NCBI GenBank assembly: GCA_019455245.1
Contig: JACFMR010000001.1
Span: 124,001-188,000, forward strand
Direction: 5' to 3'
DNA: 64,000 bases
From: Opitutaceae bacterium
GTDB lineage: Bacteria; Verrucomicrobiota; Verrucomicrobiia; Opitutales; Opitutaceae
Shown here: positions 42,615 through 51,256 of the stretch, in pieces
How positions within the stretch are numbered: position 1 is the first letter of the stretch
Layout: each line of letters starts with the position of its first letter
Notes under the pieces: model-generated
What the model was told of the DNA's origin: nothing
The model's input: the letters and a program-made list of their open reading frames with translations, nothing else
Database searches by the model: none
Program-made: the position numbers and the translations under genes

Positions 42615-42998
42615 TTATCCCGCCCTGACCATGACCTGCCGAACCTCTTTGCAACCGGGCAGTTGGCGAACCTTGGCGAGGAGGGCGGCGCGGTGCATGA
42701 AGAGTTCGTTGCGGACCACGGAATGGGAGGCGAGCACGGTGAGGCGGCCGCGTTCGATGTGCAGCGGGTGCGAGTAGGCGGCGTTGGCGGAGCCGACGAG
42801 TTCGGTCCAGTGTTCGCGGATCACGTGTTCGGGGGCTTCGCGGCCGATGCGGTATTTGTCCAGCAGGCCGTCAATCACGTTGCCGACCGGTTGGGTGGGG
42901 CGCTTGACCTGCCGCCGGGGTTCTTTTGGCGCGATGCCGCGGAAATCACCGATCAATTCCTCGGCCAGCCGGCTGAACGGTTTGGCGGGATCAGACAT
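42615..42998 (-). CDS. dciA: DciA-like (DUF721) protein with a replaced 3' end
   Basis: 127 aa. DUF721 pattern: VGNVIDGLLDKYRIG, HWTELVGSANAAYSHPLHIERGRLTVLASHSVVRNELFMHRAALLAKV. DciA is the ancestral bacterial loader of the replicative helicase DnaB. The ATG at 42998 overlaps the upstream glycosyltransferase stop by eight bases, suggesting translational coupling; a GTG at 43007 is an alternative. The last 20 codons before Arg-Ala-Gly are inside the 62-bp repeat. The final three codons and TAA appear to be element-supplied, leaving the protein sequence unchanged. Confidence 0.88.
   Translation of the reverse strand: MSDPAKPFSRLAEELIGDFRGIAPKEPRRQVKRPTQPVGNVIDGLLDKYRIGREAPEHVIREHWTELVGSANAAYSHPLHIERGRLTVLASHSVVRNELFMHRAALLAKVRQLPGCKEVRQVMVRAG
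42627..42688 (-). repeat. 62-bp direct repeat, right copy (within dciA)
   Basis: Identical to 41843-41904. It is the in-frame 3' part of the present dciA gene and ends three codons before its TAA stop (42615-42617). Confidence 0.95.
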
Positions 42999-43779
42999 CG
43001 GGATCACGATGGCGCTCGGCTTCGTAAAGCCGGCTGTAGCGGACGAAGGCGCCGAAGGCCGTGGCCCCGGCGATGTAGAGCCCGGGAAAGCCGTCGAGGA
43101 AGCCCAGGCGGAGGATGTAGGCGCGGAAGAAGCGCCAGCCGGAGCGGAAGACGGTCTCGGCCACCGAAAACGCGCGGTTGCGCTCGAGTTGCTGTTGCAC
43201 GAACAGGTCGGCGAACGGGTTGATCTTGGCGACGTGGCTGGCGAGCGTGGGGAAGGAATAGTGGTGGAGGTCGCCTTTCAGCCGCGCCACCGGACCGGTG
43301 CATTCCATTTTTTCATGCACGATGGCATCGCCGCCCCAGCGGGCCTGCTCGCGATGAATGAGCCGCAGGCTGTAGTCGGGATACCAGTCGCCGTGCGTGA
43401 TCCAGCGGTCGATGAACCAGACCTTGCGCGGAAACGTCGCACCGGCATGGCGGCGGTCTTCGCCCTGGGCGAAAAAGGCCGTGATCTCGTCGCGCAGGGC
43501 GGCGGAGACCTCCTCGTCGGCATCGAGGCAAAGCGCCCAGGGCTGCGTGGCGCGGTCGAGCGCCCAGTTCTTGGTGTCGCGGAAGCCGCGCCATTCGGTG
43601 TGGTGCACGACGGCCCCGTGGGCGGCGGCAACGGCGGCGCTGTCATCGGTGGTTTCGTTGAGCACCACGACGATCTCGGCGACCCAGCCTTGCACGCTCG
43701 CCAGACAGCGCGGCAGGGCCGCGGCTTCGTTGCGGGCCACGATGACGACACTGATGGGCAGGGGTGGGCTCACGGGCAT
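42991..43779 (-). CDS. Family 2 glycosyltransferase (WaaE/KdtX-like)
   Basis: 262 aa from the ATG at 43779. GT-A fold: ISVVIVARNEAAALPRCLASV, WRGFRDTKNWALDRATQPW, the DxD-like LDADEEV, and HEKMECTGPVARLKGDLHHYSF. This pattern matches the WaaE/KdtX group that adds a glucose to the inner core of lipopolysaccharide. It sits with a second GT2, a GT9 and an MsbA-like exporter, supporting a role in LPS core. The C-terminus has a hydrophobic stretch (GFPGLYIAGATAFGAFVRYS) that could contact the membrane. The stop overlaps the start of dciA. Confidence 0.88.
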   Translation of the reverse strand: MPVSPPLPISVVIVARNEAAALPRCLASVQGWVAEIVVVLNETTDDSAAVAAAHGAVVHHTEWRGFRDTKNWALDRATQPWALCLDADEEVSAALRDEITAFFAQGEDRRHAGATFPRKVWFIDRWITHGDWYPDYSLRLIHREQARWGGDAIVHEKMECTGPVARLKGDLHHYSFPTLASHVAKINPFADLFVQQQLERNRAFSVAETVFRSGWRFFRAYILRLGFLDGFPGLYIAGATAFGAFVRYSRLYEAERHRDPDV

Positions 43780-43863
43780 GGATTCAGGACAGGAGCACGC
43801 TAACGCGCGCTGGCATCGCTTGCGCAAGGTCAACCGACTTTGGAATCGCCTGCAAGCAGGCTG

Positions 43864-44811
43864 CTACACTTTTCCACATAGCGAGCGGGTGATTTGGCAA
43901 ACGTAACCGCAGGCCCGCCAGGAGCGGACGAGCGCCTGCTTGGCGGCGTCACGCCGCAGGAGGACGAAGTTGAGCAGGGCGACGAGGGCAAAGGCGGGGG
44001 CCTTGAGCAGATTGGCGAGGAAACGGGTGCACAGATAACCGGCGACGGAGCGGCCCTCCTCGCGGGCTTGGTTGATGCGGCCGACGACGCGCGAGCAGGC
44101 GGAGTCGAAGGCATGGCGCCGGACGTAGCGCATCGTGGTCCGGCCGGCGGGCATCTGATGTTGGACGCTGGCGCGCGGGGCAAACCAGACGGCGAAGCCC
44201 GCCCGGTGCAAACGGCGGATCGGGCCGTTTTCCTCGCCGCCGAACACGCGGCCGCCCTTGCGCCCGAGCGTGGTATCCCAGCCGCCGAGGGTGCGCAGCA
44301 CGTCGCGACGAAAGGCGAGATTGGCGCTCATGGGCACCTGATCCGGCCGGGTGGGGCCGGGGTCGGACCGGAGCGCCTGCGGTCCATGGAACGACCGGAC
44401 CCAGGACGGACAACCCTGCGGGAACACCGGCACGACCTCGCCGGCCACGGCGCCGATTTTTCCGGCCGGATCGGCCAGGAAGGGCTGCATCAATTGCCGC
44501 AGCCAATCCGGCTCCATCAGAATATCGTCATCGCCGTAAACGATGATTTCGCCCTGCGCCTCGGCGAGGGCGCGGTTGCGGGCGAAGTTGGCGCCCTGTT
44601 GGGTTTCGCGCCGATATTGGGGCGGATGCGGTGCGTGGGCGAATTCCGCCACGACGTCCCGCGTGTTGTCGGGGGAGTTGTTGTCGATGATGAGGATTTC
44701 GAACAACTCCGCCGGGTAATCCTGCCCGGTCAGGCACGCCAGCGTCTGCCGCAACCAACCGGCCCGGTTGTAAGTGGGAATGGCAACGGTAACGCGGGGC
44801 AGGACGGACAT
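43864..44811 (-). CDS. Family 2 glycosyltransferase
   Basis: 315 aa. VTVAIPTYNRAGWLRQTLACL, IIDNNSPDNT, ANFARNRALAEA and VYGDDDILMEP (the nucleotide-sugar/metal DxD site, about 92-95) define the GT-A fold. SANLAFRRDVLRTLGGWDTTLG and GGEENGPIRRLHRAG are the acceptor-side motifs. The C-terminal ~60 residues contain a hydrophobic helix (AFALVALLNFVLLRR), suggesting membrane association. It starts 2 nt after the heptosyltransferase-like gene. The sugar transferred is unknown. The 84 nt between it and the next gene downstream hold no clear signal. Confidence 0.9.
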   Translation of the reverse strand: MSVLPRVTVAIPTYNRAGWLRQTLACLTGQDYPAELFEILIIDNNSPDNTRDVVAEFAHAPHPPQYRRETQQGANFARNRALAEAQGEIIVYGDDDILMEPDWLRQLMQPFLADPAGKIGAVAGEVVPVFPQGCPSWVRSFHGPQALRSDPGPTRPDQVPMSANLAFRRDVLRTLGGWDTTLGRKGGRVFGGEENGPIRRLHRAGFAVWFAPRASVQHQMPAGRTTMRYVRRHAFDSACSRVVGRINQAREEGRSVAGYLCTRFLANLLKAPAFALVALLNFVLLRRDAAKQALVRSWRACGYVCQITRSLCGKV

Positions 44812-44813
44812 GG

Positions 44814-45872
44814 CTATCTGCTGGCGGACAAAAGGCGGTCGCGCAAGGCGGCGAAGACCTGGTCCACGGTCAACTTGCGCACACAGTAGCTACGATACGA
44901 ATCCTCGCGGACGCACGGGGTCGGCGGATCGGGCAGACAGGTGCAGGGCAGGGCGGTTTGCAGCACGGTGTGTCCTTCCCCCACCGGCCGCCAGATGCTG
45001 GCGTTTTGGGAACCGAAAAGCGCCACGACGGGAGTGCCGACGCCGGCGGCGATGTGCATGGGGCCGCTGTCGTGACAAAGGAACAGGTCGAACTGTGCGG
45101 CGAGGGCGGCAAAGGCGCCGAGGCCGAAACGCTGTTCCAAGGTGATGATGTGACCTTGGGCGGCGGCGCGGATCTCGCGCACGACCGCGGCCTCGCCGGG
45201 GCCGGCCACGAGATAAATCTGCACCCCGTGTTCATCCTGCAGCCGGTCGCAGACCTGCGCGAAATGGGCCGGGGGCCAGAGCCGGAAGCGGCTGCGGGTG
45301 CCCGGATGGACGAGGAGGCGCCGGGGCCGGTTGGACGGTTGGGTTTCGGGCCGGCCCACGATGCGGTAGGCCGCCTCAAAATCAGCCGGGCCCGGTTTCA
45401 AGCGGATCTCCCGGGTTACCACCGGCACCCCCACCGCGCGGATCAGTTCGAGGTAGGTCTCGGTGATGTGCTGTGTGGTGTAGAAGCGGTCGGTGATGCG
45501 GGCGTTGCCGGTATAGGCCCAGCGCTGCCGAAACGGGTTGGTCTCGCGATCGTAGGTCACGCGCACCGCCGCGCCCGAGAGCCGCGTGACGAAAGCGGTT
45601 TTGTCGGTGTTGTCGAAATCGAGCACGTGGGTGAACCCGGCGCGGCGCAATTCGCGGAGGAAGGCGGGCCACGCGGTGAAACGCCGCGGAAAGGCGAGGG
45701 TGCGGTTCACCTCGGGATGGAGGTTGCCGACGGCGGCGTAGGCGTGCTCCGCGAGCAGGGTGATGTGCGCCCGGGGCTCATGCAGACGGAGGTTGCGGAA
45801 CACCGCGCCCAGCAGCACCAAATCGCCGAGATAGCGGCGGCGGATGACAAGGTAGCGCGGGACGGCGGACAT
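44814..45872 (-). CDS. Family 9 glycosyltransferase (LPS heptosyltransferase-like)
   Basis: 352 aa from the ATG at 45872; a GTG at 45884 is the alternative. GT9 (GT-B fold) motifs: VIRRRYLGDLVLLGAVFRNLR, PRRLLVHPGTRSRFRLWPPAHFAQ, LFLCHDSGPMHIAAGVGTPVVALFG. WaaC/WaaF/WaaQ-type enzymes add heptoses to the lipid A-Kdo core from ADP-heptose. The His in CHDSGPMHIA is a common donor-site residue. It is 16 nt after the MsbA-like gene and 2 nt before the GT2 gene. Confidence 0.9.
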   Translation of the reverse strand: MSAVPRYLVIRRRYLGDLVLLGAVFRNLRLHEPRAHITLLAEHAYAAVGNLHPEVNRTLAFPRRFTAWPAFLRELRRAGFTHVLDFDNTDKTAFVTRLSGAAVRVTYDRETNPFRQRWAYTGNARITDRFYTTQHITETYLELIRAVGVPVVTREIRLKPGPADFEAAYRIVGRPETQPSNRPRRLLVHPGTRSRFRLWPPAHFAQVCDRLQDEHGVQIYLVAGPGEAAVVREIRAAAQGHIITLEQRFGLGAFAALAAQFDLFLCHDSGPMHIAAGVGTPVVALFGSQNASIWRPVGEGHTVLQTALPCTCLPDPPTPCVREDSYRSYCVRKLTVDQVFAALRDRLLSASR

Positions 45873-45888
45873 GCGGGACGGCACGGGT

Positions 45889-47631
45889 TCAGGCGGCCGG
45901 GTGCTGGCGGTCGTAGAGGGTGCGATACAGCGGGTTGCCGGCGTACAGTTCGGCGTGGGTGCCCTGGGCCCGGATGCGGCCTTGTTCCAACACGAGGATC
46001 AGCGAGGCATCGCGGATGGTGCTGAAACGGTGCGCGATGATGAACACGGTCTTGCCGATCATCAGGTGGCGGAGCGCATCCTGGATCATCTGCTCGCTTT
46101 GGGAATCGAGCGCGGAGGTGGCCTCGTCGAGGATGAGGATGGGCGCATTGCGCAGGAAGGCGCGGGCGAGGGCGAGGCGTTGTTTCTGGCCGCCCGAAAG
46201 CAGGGTGCCGCGCTCGCCGGCGACCGTGTCGTACCCCCGGGGCAGCTGGCGGATGAACTCGTCGGCATGGGCGTTACGGGCGGCGGCGACGACCTCGTCG
46301 CGGGTGGCCCCGGGCCGGCCGATGAGCAGGTTGTTGAAGATGGTGTCGTTGAAGAGCACCGGTTCCTGGGAGACGACGGCGATGTTGGCGCGCAGGTCGG
46401 CCAGGCGCAGCTTGCGGATATCGATGCCGTCAACGGTGATGCGGCCGCTGCTGACCTCGTAAAAGCGCGGCACGAGATTGGCGAAGGTGGACTTGCCGGC
46501 GCCGCTGGGGCCGACCAGCGCGCAAACGGTGCCGGCCGGGATCTGCACGGTGATGTCCTGCAACACGCGGTCGCCGGTCCGGTAGGAAAAACCGACGCCG
46601 TCGAAATGCACCTCACCCTGCAGCCGGCCGACCGGGACGGGATCGGCGGGATCGGTGATATCCACCGGCTCGTTGAGCACGACCTCCAGCCGGTCGAGGG
46701 CGGAGATGCCGCGCTTCACCTCGTTGTTCAAGGCGCCGAGCTTTTTGATCGGCTCGTAGCTGGAGTAGAGCGCGGTGATGATGGCGAGAAAGGACTCGAG
46801 CCGGACGCCGGCACGGTAGGCGTAGATGAGGGTGAGGGCGAGGCCGCAGGCGGAAATGATCTCGATGGCCGGGGTGAGGGACTGGGCATATTTGACCGCC
46901 TTCATCTGGTAGGTGATGAGACCGCGTGTCTCGACGGCGAACCGCTGGGTTTGGGCCTCCTCCAGGCCGAAGGCGCGGACCTCGCGCGCGGCGCTGAGGT
47001 TTTCCGTAAACCGGTCGGTCACCGAACCCAGCTGCGCTTGGATCTGGTGCGCCCGGGCCAGCAGTTTTCGGCCCACGTAGCGGATGGGAAACACGCAGAG
47101 CGGAATCAGCGCGAGGCAGATCAGCACGAGGACCACGCCCTGCTCGTTGAACGCGGCCCAGATCAGGAAGCCGACGGCGCCGAGGAGCGCGGCGGGCTGC
47201 TTGAGGCCGTCATTGGCGATGAGGGTGAGGGAAAACTGCAGCTGGTTGGTGTCGGCGAGTCCGCGGGAGATGAGGTCGCCGGAGGTCTGACGCTGGATGA
47301 ACGAGAGCGGCAGGTATTGGAGCTTGCGGAAATAATCCAGGCGCAGCGCCTCCAGCACACGCACGCCGGAGAGCTGGATGAGGTAGCTGTTGAGAAACCC
47401 TGCCACCCCGCGCACGAAAAAGATGGCCGGCAGCCAGAGCGCGACGAAGAACAACTGCAGGTTGGTCAACCGGGCCGCCTCCTCGGAGAAGATCTGCGGA
47501 AAGACTTCCTTGATCATCCACGGCAAGCCGGCGCCGCTGGCCACGCCGTAGATCACGCCGGCAATGATGGCGCCGATCAGCGGGCCGCGGACTGCGCGCA
47601 GGTAGGAGAAATATGGCCGGAAGCGACGCAT
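45889..47631 (-). CDS. msbA: MsbA-like ABC exporter (fused membrane and ATPase domains)
   Basis: 580 aa, the normal half-transporter length. Six membrane helices occupy about residues 15-300. The nucleotide-binding domain carries Walker A GPSGAGKS, Q-loop VSQEPVLFNDTI, signature LLSGGQKQRLALARA, Walker B ILILDEATSALD and H-loop IAHRFSTI. MsbA homodimers flip core-lipid A across the inner membrane. Its position as first gene before GT9 and GT2 genes supports lipid A/LPS export, though other lipid or drug substrates cannot be ruled out from sequence alone. Confidence 0.88.
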   Translation of the reverse strand: MRRFRPYFSYLRAVRGPLIGAIIAGVIYGVASGAGLPWMIKEVFPQIFSEEAARLTNLQLFFVALWLPAIFFVRGVAGFLNSYLIQLSGVRVLEALRLDYFRKLQYLPLSFIQRQTSGDLISRGLADTNQLQFSLTLIANDGLKQPAALLGAVGFLIWAAFNEQGVVLVLICLALIPLCVFPIRYVGRKLLARAHQIQAQLGSVTDRFTENLSAAREVRAFGLEEAQTQRFAVETRGLITYQMKAVKYAQSLTPAIEIISACGLALTLIYAYRAGVRLESFLAIITALYSSYEPIKKLGALNNEVKRGISALDRLEVVLNEPVDITDPADPVPVGRLQGEVHFDGVGFSYRTGDRVLQDITVQIPAGTVCALVGPSGAGKSTFANLVPRFYEVSSGRITVDGIDIRKLRLADLRANIAVVSQEPVLFNDTIFNNLLIGRPGATRDEVVAAARNAHADEFIRQLPRGYDTVAGERGTLLSGGQKQRLALARAFLRNAPILILDEATSALDSQSEQMIQDALRHLMIGKTVFIIAHRFSTIRDASLILVLEQGRIRAQGTHAELYAGNPLYRTLYDRQHPAA

Positions 47632-47673
47632 GGGTCGGGAGCATGGAACGGGTTTTGGCGCCCGCGTTCCACC

Positions 47674-48585
47674 TCAATCTTTGGCGGCGCGCACGTCGAG
47701 GGCGTCGCGCAGCCCGTCGCCGAGGAAATTCAGCGAGAACAGCGTGAGCGAAAAAACGCCGCCGGGGAAGACGAGCAGCCACCAAAACTCCTCCATTTTC
47801 TCGGCACCGTCCTTGATCAGCACGCCCCAGGAACTGAGCGGCGGCTGCACGCCGAGGCCGAGAAAACTGAGAAACGCCTCGAGCAGCATGACGGCGGGGA
47901 TGGTGAGCGTGGTGTAAACGATGATCGGCCCGAGCACGTTGGGAATCATGTGCCGGAAGATGATCCGACGTTTGCCGAGCCCCAGCGACCGCGCGGCCTC
48001 GATGAACTCCATTTTTTTGATCGAGAGGATCTGGCCCCGGACGATGCGCGCCATGGTCAGCCACTCGACCGCGCCGATGGCGACGAAAAGCAGCACGATG
48101 TTGCGGCCGAAAAACACCATCAGCAAAATCACGAAGATCGTGAAGGGCAGCGCATACATGATGTCGACGATGCGCATCATGAGGGCATCGGTCTTGCCGC
48201 CGAAAAAGCCGGCGGTGGCGCCGTAAATCACGCCGATGGTCAGGGCGACGAAGGTCGCGCAGAGGCCCACCCCGATGGAGATGCGGCCGCCGACGAGCAG
48301 GCGCACGAGCAGGTCGCGACCGAGCGTGTCGGTGCCAAGCCAATGCGCGGCGCCCGGGCCGCTGGCGCCGAGGTTGAGGTTTTGTTGCTCGTAGGTGTAG
48401 GGGCTGAGCCACGGGCCGAAGACGCAGGCCAGCGTGAGGACGATGAGCGTAACGCCGCCGAAGACGGCGAGCCGGTTGCGGGCGAGGCGGTGCCAGGCAT
48501 CGCGCCACAGCGAGGTGCCGTGCTCGAGTTGCTCCGGCGTAAGTCCGGCGGCGGGCAGGTTGGCGGGGGAGAGGTTCGCGGCCAT
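47674..48585 (-). CDS. oppC: Oligopeptide ABC transporter permease OppC
   Basis: 303 aa. Starts with a cytosolic N-terminal ~40 residues (DAWHRLARNRLAVFGG), then six hydrophobic segments. The binding-protein-dependent permease motif is EAARSLGLGKRRIIFRHMIPNV. HWLGTDTLGRDLLVRLLVGGRISI is typical of OppC/DppC. The start is 5 nt before the oppB stop region on the same strand. The ATPase partner genes are absent (see findings). Confidence 0.95.
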   Translation of the reverse strand: MAANLSPANLPAAGLTPEQLEHGTSLWRDAWHRLARNRLAVFGGVTLIVLTLACVFGPWLSPYTYEQQNLNLGASGPGAAHWLGTDTLGRDLLVRLLVGGRISIGVGLCATFVALTIGVIYGATAGFFGGKTDALMMRIVDIMYALPFTIFVILLMVFFGRNIVLLFVAIGAVEWLTMARIVRGQILSIKKMEFIEAARSLGLGKRRIIFRHMIPNVLGPIIVYTTLTIPAVMLLEAFLSFLGLGVQPPLSSWGVLIKDGAEKMEEFWWLLVFPGGVFSLTLFSLNFLGDGLRDALDVRAAKD

Positions 48586-48590
48586 GGCGC

Positions 48591-49508
48591 TTATTCGAAC
48601 TTGAGCTTGGGATTCAGCCAGACCTGCGCGATGTCAACGAGGAGGTTGAGCACGATGATGAGGCTCGCGTAGAGGATGACCGTGCCGAGCACGAGGGTGT
48701 AGTCGCGGTTGAAGGCGCTGTTGACGAACTCGCGGCCGAGGCCGGGGATTTGAAAGATGGTCTCGATGACAAAGGAGCCGGTGAGGATGCCGGCGATAGC
48801 GGGGCCGAGGAATGAAACCACGGGCAAAATGCCGCCGCGCAGGGCATGACGGAAGATCACGCGGGCCTCGGTCGCACCCTTGGCGCGCGCGGTGCGGATG
48901 TAGTCCTGATTGAGCACCTCGAGCATGCCGCCGCGGGTGAGCCGGGCGACATAAGCGGCATAAACGAGGCCGAGCGTGGCGGCGGGCAGCACGCGGTCGA
49001 TGCCGACATACCAGCCGGAGGCGTTGAACCAGCCGAGATGGATGGCGAAGAACAGCACCAGCAGCGGGCCGAGCACGAAGGTGGGCACGCAGATGCCGAC
49101 CATGGCGACGGAGCTGCAGAAATAATCGAGAAACGAGTTGCGGCGGACGGCGGCGACAATGCCGAGCGTGAGCCCGAGCACCAGGGCGACGGCGAGCGAC
49201 CACGCGCCGAGTTCGAGGGAGACGGGCAGCTTGTCGGCGATGATCTCGTTGACGGTGCGGCTGGCGTATTTGAACGAAGGGCCGAGGTCGCCGCGCAGGA
49301 GGCTGCCGAGGTAGTCGAGGTATTGGCGATGGAGCGGCTTATCGAGGCCGTAGTGCGCCTCGAGGTTGCGCAGGATTTCGGGCGTGACGGCCTTCTCCGC
49401 GGTGAAGGGGCCGCCGGGCACGAACCGGATCATGAAGAACGTGGCCGTGACGATGATCCAGAGGACGGGTATGGTCTGCAGCAGACGGCGGGCGATGAAG
49501 CGGAACAT
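48591..49508 (-). CDS. oppB: Oligopeptide ABC transporter permease OppB
   Basis: 305 aa. FIARRLLQTIPVLWIIVTATFFMIRFVPGGPF is the classical OppB N-terminus, and TARAKGATEARVIFRHALRGGILPV is the coupling (EAA-like) loop. Six membrane helices. Preceded by a 60-nt gap after oppA that contains a short periodic GGAGATCGAAGATCGGAG stretch. With oppC it would form the membrane channel of a dipeptide/oligopeptide importer. Confidence 0.95.
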   Translation of the reverse strand: MFRFIARRLLQTIPVLWIIVTATFFMIRFVPGGPFTAEKAVTPEILRNLEAHYGLDKPLHRQYLDYLGSLLRGDLGPSFKYASRTVNEIIADKLPVSLELGAWSLAVALVLGLTLGIVAAVRRNSFLDYFCSSVAMVGICVPTFVLGPLLVLFFAIHLGWFNASGWYVGIDRVLPAATLGLVYAAYVARLTRGGMLEVLNQDYIRTARAKGATEARVIFRHALRGGILPVVSFLGPAIAGILTGSFVIETIFQIPGLGREFVNSAFNRDYTLVLGTVILYASLIIVLNLLVDIAQVWLNPKLKFE

Positions 49509-49568
49509 GAAGTTCGGAGATCGAAGATCGGAGTTGGCGGAGCGGCAAAAGGATGAAGATCGTTCGGC

Positions 49569-51209
49569 TCAGTCGGCCAAGTAAATGTATTTGTAGGGGT
49601 GGTTGTCGAGCAGGGTCGGCCAGTAGCCCTTGACCCGCGGGTTCAGGGCGTAGACGCGGGTGTAGTAATAGATCGGGATGACGGGGAGCTCGTTCACGAG
49701 GATGGCGTCCATCTGTTGGTAGAGAGCGTAGCGCGCCTCGTCGTCGGTCGCGGCGAGCGCGGCGGCGGCGAGCCGGTCATACTCGGCGTGGCTCCAGCCG
49801 GTGTCGTTGTTGAGGTTGCCGCCGGTCCAGATCTCCAAAAACACGTTGGGATCGACGTAGTCGGCGATCCAGCCGGCGCGCTGGATCCAGAAGTCGAGGT
49901 TGTCCTGCGAATCGAGGTAAACCTTCCATTCCTGATTGTGCAGCTTGACCTCGATGCCGAGGTTGCGGCGCCACATCTGCTGGATGGCTTCGGCGATGGC
50001 ACGGTGGTTTTCCGAAGTGTTGTAGAGCAGCTCGACGTGCGGCCAGCCCTGGCCGTCGGGGAAACCGGCTTCGGCGAGCAGGCGGCGGGCCTCGGCGATA
50101 TCGCCCTCCAACCGGGCGTTGGGCGTGTAGCCGGCGGTGCCGGGGTAGCTCACGGCGTAGGCGGGTCGCTGGTCGCCGCGCGTGACATTTTTCACGATGC
50201 TCTCGCGGTCGATCGCGAGGGCGAGGGCGCGGCGCACGCGTTTGTCGTTGAGCGGCGGGCGGGTGACGTTGAGGCGGTAGAAGTAGACGCCCAGGTAGGG
50301 CTCGATGCGCAGGCTCTCCGGAAAATCGCGACGGTAGGCGTCGATTTTGGCGTTGGGCAGCTCGTTGGTCTTGTCGAGCTGGCCGGTGCGGAACATGCGC
50401 TCCTCGGTGGAGATGTTTTCGGTGGGATAAAATTCGATCGCGTCGAGCCGGACACGCGCGGCGTCCCAATAGTGGGGGTTGCGTTCCATGACGATGCGCT
50501 GGTTGGGCTGCCACGTCTTGAGCCGGAACGGGCCGTTGGAAACGAGGTTGCCGGGCAGGGTCCAGCGCGTGGCCTTTTGCGTGAGCGGACCGAATTTCGC
50601 GATGACGTCGATCGGCACGGGATACCAGGCGTAATGGCTGGCGAGCACGCGCAGAAAGAACGGCGTGGGGTGATTGAGCCTGATCTGCAGGGTCAGATCG
50701 TCGACGGCCTTGAAGCCGACCGCGCTGAAATCGGTGAGGCGGCCCTTGTTGTAATCCTCGGCGCCGGCCACGAACCATAGCAGGTAGGAATATTCCGAGG
50801 CCAGTGCCGGTGAGAGCATGCGCTGGTAGGAGCGCACAAAGTCCGTGGCGGTGAGTCGCGTGCCGTCGGACCAGCGGGCGTTGTCCCGCAGATGAAACGT
50901 GTAGGTCAGCCCGTCCGCGGAAACATCCCACCGCTCGGCGACGGCGGGCTCGGGTTCGAGCGTGGCGGGATCCTCGCTGACCAAACCTTCGAACAGGCCC
51001 ATGAGCAGCTTGTGTTCCGGCACGCCGGTGACGACCTGCGGGTCGAGGTCCTGGGGCTCCGCGCCGTTGCCAAGCCGCAGGATCGCGGGTTTGGGCGCGC
51101 TGGGATCGGCGGGGGGAGAACCGGCGCCGGGGTCTTCCTTCGCGCCGCAGCCGCCGAGCAGGAGCAGCAGTGGCAGCAATAAAATCCGGAAGCGGGGAAA
51201 TGGTGGCAT
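49569..51209 (-). CDS. oppA: Oligopeptide-binding lipoprotein OppA, paralogue 1
   Basis: 546 aa from the ATG at 51209; a TTG nine bases upstream is the alternative. The lipoprotein signal is RILLLPLLLLLGGC with the lipobox Cys at 21. SBP family 5 motifs are LRLGNGAEPQDLDPQVVTGVPEHKLL, GLTYTFHLRDNARWSDGTRLTATDFV and VRRALALAIDRESIVKNV. The Cys-anchored protein would deliver peptides to OppBC. It is closest to the permease genes and is followed upstream by two related genes. Confidence 0.93.
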   Translation of the reverse strand: MPPFPRFRILLLPLLLLLGGCGAKEDPGAGSPPADPSAPKPAILRLGNGAEPQDLDPQVVTGVPEHKLLMGLFEGLVSEDPATLEPEPAVAERWDVSADGLTYTFHLRDNARWSDGTRLTATDFVRSYQRMLSPALASEYSYLLWFVAGAEDYNKGRLTDFSAVGFKAVDDLTLQIRLNHPTPFFLRVLASHYAWYPVPIDVIAKFGPLTQKATRWTLPGNLVSNGPFRLKTWQPNQRIVMERNPHYWDAARVRLDAIEFYPTENISTEERMFRTGQLDKTNELPNAKIDAYRRDFPESLRIEPYLGVYFYRLNVTRPPLNDKRVRRALALAIDRESIVKNVTRGDQRPAYAVSYPGTAGYTPNARLEGDIAEARRLLAEAGFPDGQGWPHVELLYNTSENHRAIAEAIQQMWRRNLGIEVKLHNQEWKVYLDSQDNLDFWIQRAGWIADYVDPNVFLEIWTGGNLNNDTGWSHAEYDRLAAAALAATDDEARYALYQQMDAILVNELPVIPIYYYTRVYALNPRVKGYWPTLLDNHPYKYIYLAD

Positions 51210-51256
51210 TGCCGGCAACGGGTAACAGCTCAGCGGCGCCGCGCAAGCCCCGCGGC

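Larger units (their letters stand above)
41843..42688. mobile_element. Small vapBC-carrying element integrated at the 3' end of dciA
   Basis: Two identical 62-bp direct repeats (41843-41904 and 42627-42688) bracket a vapBC pair; the repeat period is 784 bp. The right copy is the last coding part of dciA and continues, on the minus strand, AGG GCG GGA TAA (Arg-Ala-Gly-stop). The left copy continues CGC GCC GGC TGA, also Arg-Ala-Gly-stop but with different codons. Removing one period restores an intact dciA using the left tail. This is the pattern left by an integrative element that recombines in a gene's 3' end and supplies a replacement end. No integrase is inside, so mobilisation in trans, loss of a larger element, or homologous recombination with a foreign allele must be considered. 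Confidence 0.75.

Noticed and set aside
41843..42688. The duplicated 62 bp as an assembly artefact or simple tandem duplication
   Set aside because: The tails beyond the repeats encode the same residues with different codons and stops, which neither artefact nor in-place duplication explains well.
45871..48672. Plus-strand frame of over 900 codons opposite msbA and oppC
   Set aside because: Low-complexity His/Glu/Asp/Gly composition and full antisense position to conserved genes.
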